A stretch of 38,628 nt of DNA from NCBI GenBank assembly GCA_039028895.1, contig JBCCHF010000052.1, positions 1 through 38,628 of the forward strand, read 5' to 3'. Each line of letters begins with the position of its first letter. The stretch's first letter is position 1. The position numbers and the translations under genes are program-made. Below the pieces are notes generated by a model, which saw nothing but the letters and a program-made list of their open reading frames with translations, searched no databases and was not told the origin of the DNA. The stretch comes from JAHDCJ01 sp039028895. GTDB taxonomy: Bacteria > Bacteroidota > Bacteroidia > Chitinophagales > Saprospiraceae. Shown in pieces: positions 34,310-38,628 of the stretch.

Positions 34310-35206
34310 ATGGAAATTAGTAATGTGGCTATAGTCGGTGCTGGAACTATGGGCAACGGTATCGCGCATGTATTCGCAATGAAAGGTTTTAATGTTAGGT
34401 TGATTGATATCTCCGAACCCGCTCTTGAACGGGCATTGGTTACTATCGGCAAAAACCTTGACCGGATGGTGAAAAAAGAAAGGATTACCGAAGCAGATAA
34501 AGCAGGAACACTCGGAAGAATATCAACCCACTCAAGCCTCGAGACTGCTTTAAAAGATATGGACCTTGTCGTTGAAGCAGCAACAGAAAACCTTGATCTT
34601 AAACTTAAGATTTTCCGTGACCTTGATAATTTTGCTCCTGCCTCTTGTTTATTAGCCACCAATACGTCATCCATCTCAATTACAAAGATTGCTGCAGCAA
34701 CCAAAAGGCCAGAAAGTGTAATTGGTATGCATTTCATGAACCCTGTACCAGTGATGAAATTAGTAGAGGTAATCAGGGGTTATGCCACTTCTGATGAAGT
34801 TACCTCGACTATTATGGCTCTGTCGCGGCAACTTGGTAAAGTACCTGTTGAGGTCAATGACTACCCAGGGTTTGTTGCTAACCGGATTTTGATGCCGATG
34901 ATCAATGAAGCAATTTATTCCCTTTATGAGTCGGTGGCAGGAGTGGAAGAAATTGATACCGTAATGAAATTGGGCATGGCTCACCCAATGGGGCCGCTCC
35001 AACTTGCGGACTTTATAGGACTTGATGTTTGCTTGTCGATTCTGCAGGTTTTATACCATGGATTTGGAAATCAAAAATATGCTCCATGTCCATTATTGGT
35101 AAATATGGTTACTGCCGGGAAGCTTGGCAGGAAGTCAGGTGAAGGGTTTTATGTATATACTCCAGGCTCAAAAGACCTTATCGTTTCGTCTTCCTTTAGC
35201 AAGTAG
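34310..35206 (+). CDS. hbd: 3-hydroxybutyryl-CoA dehydrogenase
   Basis: The protein has 298 residues from ATG 34310; upstream in-frame codons to 34244 encode a hydrophobic stretch that is not part of the family. NAD is bound through GAGTMG (10-15) in VAIVGAGTMGNGIAH. The catalytic region HFMNPVPVMKLVEVIRG and the second-domain phrase DYPGFVANRILMPMINEA are typical of Hbd/PaaH. It interconverts acetoacetyl-CoA and 3-hydroxybutyryl-CoA, either in fatty-acid breakdown or in acid metabolism. The K+ channel gene follows after 23 nt. Confidence 0.94.
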   Translation: MEISNVAIVGAGTMGNGIAHVFAMKGFNVRLIDISEPALERALVTIGKNLDRMVKKERITEADKAGTLGRISTHSSLETALKDMDLVVEAATENLDLKLKIFRDLDNFAPASCLLATNTSSISITKIAAATKRPESVIGMHFMNPVPVMKLVEVIRGYATSDEVTSTIMALSRQLGKVPVEVNDYPGFVANRILMPMINEAIYSLYESVAGVEEIDTVMKLGMAHPMGPLQLADFIGLDVCLSILQVLYHGFGNQKYAPCPLLVNMVTAGKLGRKSGEGFYVYTPGSKDLIVSSSFSK

Positions 35207-35229
35207 ATTTTTGGATTAAATTTTGGCTT

Positions 35230-36297
35230 ATGGTTCGAAAAAGCCTCAGAAAGGCTCTTGAGCAGAATACCCGCTACAAGAGGATGAATTCCTATAAAAA
35301 TCGATTTTTTGTTGGATTGATCCTGTTATGTTCTATACTGATTGCTGGAGTTGTCGGTTATATGATCATCGAGCAATATTCTTTCCAGGAGGCTTTTTAC
35401 ATGACGATCATTACTATGTCTACTGTCGGGTTTGGAGAGGTAAAACCTTTGACAGGGCAGGGAAGACTATTTACTTCATTCCTGATTATCTTTAATTTGG
35501 CTATTTTTGCTTATGCCTTGTCGCTCATCTCTTCTTTTCTGATGGAAGCTGGATTTAAAAAACTTTTTAAAGATTATCTGGTGCTGTCAAAAATCGATAA
35601 ACTAAAAGATCATGTTATTGTGTGTGGCTTCGGTCGTCATGGCGAAGAGGTCGTCAATGAACTCATCCAAAATAAAATGGATTTTGTCATTATTGAGAAT
35701 GATGAAAAACAATTAGAACAGATTCAGGATGATAAGGGGTTTCTTTACATTGAAGGAGATGCTACCAATGACGATCTGCTAAAAGAAGCTGGAATTGAAA
35801 AAGCGGGCGCCTTGGTAGTCACGCTAAGCGATGAAACAGAGAACCTTTATGTTGTTATCTCAGCGCGCCAACTGAACGCCAATGTTAAGATTATCACCAG
35901 AGCCAGTAGTATCAAGTCTGAGAAAAAATTGATCCACGCTGGGGCAAATCATGTGGTATTACCTGAAAGGATTAGTGGGTTTTATATGGCCAGGCTGGTA
36001 AACAGTCCTGAAAAAGTTGAATTCTTTAACATCCTGTCCAACATCAATGAAGATGGAATTGAATTCGAAGAGATAAATGTTTCTGACTTTAGAGGAGAAT
36101 TTGTAAATAAGTCGATAATTGATCTTGACCTGAGAAAAAAAACAGGTATTAATATAATTGGCTTGAAAACCCTTGGCGGAATTTATCAGGTCAATCCGGC
36201 CCCGAATATGCTTTTGACGAAGGAAATGACACTTGTTGTATTAGGCACTTATGCGCAGCTCGATAAATTCAAGGGATTGATCTTGAAGCAACATTAA
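35230..36297 (+). CDS. Two-TM potassium channel with RCK (TrkA-N and TrkA-C) domains
   Basis: The protein has 355 residues. Two membrane helices (about 26-47 and 82-105) flank a pore loop with selectivity filter TVGFGE (65-70). The RCK N-lobe begins near 127 with VIVCGFGRHG (nucleotide-binding GxGxxG/H) and E156 closing strand 2. The C-lobe (about 270-355) is TrkA-C-like. The layout is that of MthK/GsuK-like ligand-gated K+ channels. ATG at 35230 gives a basic cytoplasmic N-terminus; Met20 is an alternative start. Its stop touches the stop of the next gene. Confidence 0.92.
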   Translation: MVRKSLRKALEQNTRYKRMNSYKNRFFVGLILLCSILIAGVVGYMIIEQYSFQEAFYMTIITMSTVGFGEVKPLTGQGRLFTSFLIIFNLAIFAYALSLISSFLMEAGFKKLFKDYLVLSKIDKLKDHVIVCGFGRHGEEVVNELIQNKMDFVIIENDEKQLEQIQDDKGFLYIEGDATNDDLLKEAGIEKAGALVVTLSDETENLYVVISARQLNANVKIITRASSIKSEKKLIHAGANHVVLPERISGFYMARLVNSPEKVEFFNILSNINEDGIEFEEINVSDFRGEFVNKSIIDLDLRKKTGINIIGLKTLGGIYQVNPAPNMLLTKEMTLVVLGTYAQLDKFKGLILKQH

Positions 36298-36792
36298 TTA
36301 CCGCCTCGTATAGTAGTAATGGTCTCCTGTCTGAAGATCAAGAACCAGAAGTTGCTGCTGATTTATCCTGACAATTCGCCTTGTAATTATTGGACATCCG
36401 GCATAATAAGCGTCTCTGATAATTAGGTTAACACCTTCTGCTCCTTGCTTCAGGTCCCATGAAGCGTTGGAATTTGCATCATCAAATTGTAGTTGCCCGT
36501 TAGCTTCCTCCCAATTGATAGAATATTTTGTCCGCCCTCTTTGGTCGACCCTGAAAGTATGGATGGAAGAAGTATCTATAGCCAGCATAACGCCCTTGGA
36601 GGTTTGAAGGTATCGGCGATCATAAAAGATATTACCATCAATGATTTTATATTGCTGCCTCCATTGGCCTTTGATATCGTTCAGAACTTCTGAAACGGTA
36701 TATTTTCCTCCGGCCGATGCCTGAGCTTCTGCCTCCTTATTGATTGTGAAAACGATGCTCAGGCAGAATAGTAAGGTTAGGAGTTTATGCAT
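36298..36792 (-). CDS. Small secreted protein of unknown function
   Basis: The protein has 164 residues from ATG 36792, chosen because it begins a clean signal peptide (LLTLLFCLSIVF...EAEAQA); a longer in-frame reading to 36864 has no support. The mature part is polar and beta-rich and contains pairs of aromatic residues (YYTRR, DAYYAGCP). The two cysteine-containing and arginine-rich segments do not match a family I know. It is convergent with the K+ channel gene, with no base between the stop codons. Confidence 0.6.
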   Translation of the reverse strand: MHKLLTLLFCLSIVFTINKEAEAQASAGGKYTVSEVLNDIKGQWRQQYKIIDGNIFYDRRYLQTSKGVMLAIDTSSIHTFRVDQRGRTKYSINWEEANGQLQFDDANSNASWDLKQGAEGVNLIIRDAYYAGCPIITRRIVRINQQQLLVLDLQTGDHYYYTRR

Positions 36793-37010
36793 TTCCAGTT
36801 GATTTTGTTTGTGATTCCGGTTTTCAAGTAGAATACGGAACAGTACATAGAAATATTGTGCCAAAAAATAATTTGTATCTCAAAGCAAGCCCTGCATAGG
36901 AAGCTTCTGAAAGACACAAATACGCATGATATAGGAGGAACTGATTTTGATATGGCCTCAAAGATAGTGGAATTTTCAGATTACGAAACAGGTATGGTCA
37001 GAGAAATAGA

Positions 37011-37739
37011 TTATTTGAGCTTGGCTATCTTGATTCTCAAGTTTTCTAATTCTGCTGCCTTCTCATCAATTTCTTTCTGTAAATAATATTTCTCAGAACC
37101 TTCGGCCATTGTTGGAATTTTCTTTCTCCATTGCATCAGCATTTTAACAAGATCAAGCTCATGTTGAAGTAAGCTCTCAAGCTCCATTTCCTTAGCATCA
37201 GGGGAGGGGTTATTAATATCAATGGACGTTTCACTTGTTAATTGTTCAGATACTGGATTTTTTTGTTTAAAGGCTTTAATCTTATCAGCAAGAGATTTAA
37301 TAACGGTGGTGATGTAGGTATAAGCAACATCAGGGTGGGGGTGTAAGGCAATGGGATGACCGTTTTTTGGTGCGGCCATTAGTTTGCCGAATGACATAGA
37401 TTGCCAGTTACATTGTCTAAGTATTACAGGAATAACCCGGGCAGGATCTGAAGAATCTTCATGCCTTTTCATTGCCGGATCAATTTCTTCGTCCCAGATG
37501 GTATCATTAGCCAGATAGTCAGCACTTACCAGGAGTAAAATAATATCAGCCTCTGATAGTTCTTTGCTAACTACATCTTTGGCTATAGCACCTATCTCGA
37601 TCTCGTCTCTGTCAAACCAGTCAGTTATCATATTCTGCCTTTTGAGAATCTTCAGGTTTTTGGTCAGATCGATCTTCAGATCGCTATCCTCCTGGGAGAA
37701 TGAAACAAAGATATTTACAGTATTCGGATCAGAAGACAT
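37011..37739 (-). CDS. TIR-domain protein with C-terminal coiled coil
   Basis: The protein has 242 residues. Residues about 8-155 are a TIR domain: VNIFVSFSQED (box 1), ILLLVSADYLAND and WDEEIDPAMKRHE, then ARVIPVILRQCNW and the FGKLMAAPKNG loop, the usual bacterial TIR-2 order. Glu85 in the IWDEEI segment aligns with the catalytic glutamate of TIR NADases. Residues about 184-242 are predicted as charged coiled-coil helices (ELENLRIKIAKLK). There is no fused sensor. TIR proteins of this type either signal by NAD+ hydrolysis in anti-phage defence or serve as scaffolds. The upstream neighbour on the same strand is an all-helical unknown. Confidence 0.88.
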   Translation of the reverse strand: MSSDPNTVNIFVSFSQEDSDLKIDLTKNLKILKRQNMITDWFDRDEIEIGAIAKDVVSKELSEADIILLLVSADYLANDTIWDEEIDPAMKRHEDSSDPARVIPVILRQCNWQSMSFGKLMAAPKNGHPIALHPHPDVAYTYITTVIKSLADKIKAFKQKNPVSEQLTSETSIDINNPSPDAKEMELESLLQHELDLVKMLMQWRKKIPTMAEGSEKYYLQKEIDEKAAELENLRIKIAKLK

Positions 37740-37843
37740 TTGTCGGTTTGGTGTTTTGTATGAGGCTTCAATTGACAGGTTGCAATTTAATTAAAAGTTT
37801 TGGTTCTTGTCCTGCCAGTGAGAAACTCTAGAAGTCAGTTTGC

Positions 37844-38542
37844 TTAATCTGAAATCTCCTTTGCTTTACGTGCTTTTTTCTGCTCATTATTGGATTCATA
37901 AATCACGTAATTTTCATATTTGGCCTTGTTGGTTTCTGCCCAAATATCCTTTCCGATATTGCAAATTGACACCATCTCTTCATACATCTTATTGCCAAGG
38001 TCAACTCTGTTTTCGACCGAAATATCCCGGTCAGCAACTTTGTCCTGCTGGATATTTAGTGCATTTTCAAATGCTTTGCAAGCTTCTAGTAAACGAATTA
38101 CATGATCATCTTTTAGGCCGGTTTCAACAAGGAAATCCATTTGTTGTCTCGAAACTCTGGCTACCCTCCGTCCACAAAATAGGAGCTGTGCATCTGTCAT
38201 ATCACCCATTTTGGCAGTACCAAAGCGTCGGTACCGACCTGATCGGTTACTATACTTGGTGGCTACTCTTGTCATGATAGTACGGATAGCTGATTTGACT
38301 TTCTCAGCTGTAACGTTTTTCTTCTCAGTGGTTAGCATTTGACTACCCACCAATTCGTCGTCAGAGGGAAGTTTGGAGAACCGTTCGCAAAGTCTGGCGA
38401 AAGCTTTCAGTTTGTCAGCGTTATACCCATAAGTCTTAAAAGCCCCAATGTCTCTTTTGGCATAATTCAACCGCTCCATGCACTGCAGGTACAAGTCGGC
38501 ATCAGGAATATTATAAGCCCGGTGAACTGCTTGTTTTTTCAT
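37844..38542 (-). CDS. All-helical protein of unknown function upstream of the TIR gene
   Basis: The protein has 232 residues and no signal peptide or membrane helix. It is rich in Lys, Arg, Asp and Glu, with long amphipathic helical segments, and contains a distinctive central basic stretch (TKYSNRSGRYRRFG, near 95-108). I do not recognise a family. It shares the strand of the TIR gene, with a 104-nt gap, and has the best promoter in the window, so it may be the lead gene of a two-gene unit. Confidence 0.7.
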   Translation of the reverse strand: MKKQAVHRAYNIPDADLYLQCMERLNYAKRDIGAFKTYGYNADKLKAFARLCERFSKLPSDDELVGSQMLTTEKKNVTAEKVKSAIRTIMTRVATKYSNRSGRYRRFGTAKMGDMTDAQLLFCGRRVARVSRQQMDFLVETGLKDDHVIRLLEACKAFENALNIQQDKVADRDISVENRVDLGNKMYEEMVSICNIGKDIWAETNKAKYENYVIYESNNEQKKARKAKEISD

Positions 38543-38568
38543 GATTTGTTATTGGTTTTTGCCTATTC

Positions 38569-38600
38569 CAAATGTACTGAAAAAACAAGTTGGAAACAAA
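38569..38600 (-). promoter_or_regulatory. Bacteroidota-type promoter (TTTG-N20-TAnnTTTG)
   Basis: On the minus strand TTTG (38600-38597) is followed after 20 nt by TACATTTG (38576-38569), an exact match to both elements and the spacing. Transcription would start about 20 nt before the ATG at 38542. This is strong support for the organism being in the Bacteroidota. Confidence 0.7.
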
Positions 38601-38628
38601 TTTATTCGTAACAAAAACAATATTTTTC

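Noticed and set aside
36856..37086. A 76-codon plus-strand open frame between the small secreted protein and the TIR gene.
   Set aside because: It runs into the TIR coding region antisense and has no recognisable features. The 36793-37010 gap otherwise shows no gene or hairpin.

Overview
The window is about 38.6 kb of moderately AT-rich chromosomal DNA from a member of the Bacteroidota. The evidence is a type IX secretion (T9SS) C-terminal sorting tail on a choice-of-anchor-B protein, a HYR-repeat giant surface protein, a GIN-domain (DUF2807) secreted protein, very sparse Shine-Dalgarno signals, and promoters that fit the Bacteroidota TTTG-N18/20-TAnnTTTG pattern (best case upstream of position 38542). 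A Saprospiria/Lewinella-like or related marine lineage is plausible but is inference only. I see no rRNA, tRNA, CRISPR array, transposase or integrase.

Left edge (1-3935, minus): the N-terminal 1311 residues of a giant secreted HYR-repeat protein whose C-terminus lies outside the window. Three of its seven visible HYR units carry the same roughly 125-residue insert.

Main locus (about 4.1-20.1 kb): a cell-surface glycan or glycolipid assembly and export cluster. It contains an ABC exporter of the Wzm/Wzt type (permease 14489-15316; ATPase with C-terminal carbohydrate-binding domain 8352-9581), a membrane-anchored SAM methyltransferase, a UbiA-prenyltransferase/GT4 glycosyltransferase fusion, a DPM/GtrB-like GT2, a probable GT-A-like protein with a TTG start, a GNAT acyltransferase, an acyl carrier protein plus KAS III pair, a nucleotide-sugar epimerase, and six different PhyH-family Fe(II)/2-oxoglutarate dioxygenases. 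Four of the dioxygenases sit in tandem between the permease and the methyltransferase, and two are translationally coupled on the opposite strand. All six keep the HxD...H...R active-site residues, and five of the six end in a short basic amphipathic tail. The simplest reading is an ABC-exported glycan, terminated or capped by methylation and sensed by the Wzt domain, that is oxidatively tailored at several positions at the cytoplasmic membrane. This is the most unusual system in the window.

Right half (20.1-38.6 kb): mostly ordinary chromosomal genes. These are a TrmH-type tRNA methyltransferase; an AsmA-family protein with a LEA-like tail followed by an unknown membrane-anchored protein, a TPR lipoprotein and BioY; a GIN-domain protein; a T9SS-exported choice-of-anchor-B protein; amidohydrolase plus CutA; an AhpD-like peroxidase-related protein; a PlsC-like acyltransferase; a secreted protein with a caspase-like His/Cys pair; 3-hydroxybutyryl-CoA dehydrogenase; a TrkA/RCK potassium channel; a small secreted protein; and, at the right edge, a TIR-domain protein behind an all-helical unknown with a near-perfect Bacteroidota promoter. 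Genes are tightly packed, with many 1-4 nt overlaps on one strand and several convergent 3' ends that touch or overlap. One clear intrinsic terminator (27279-27305) and one unusual composite inverted repeat (30002-30102) lie in the few longer gaps.
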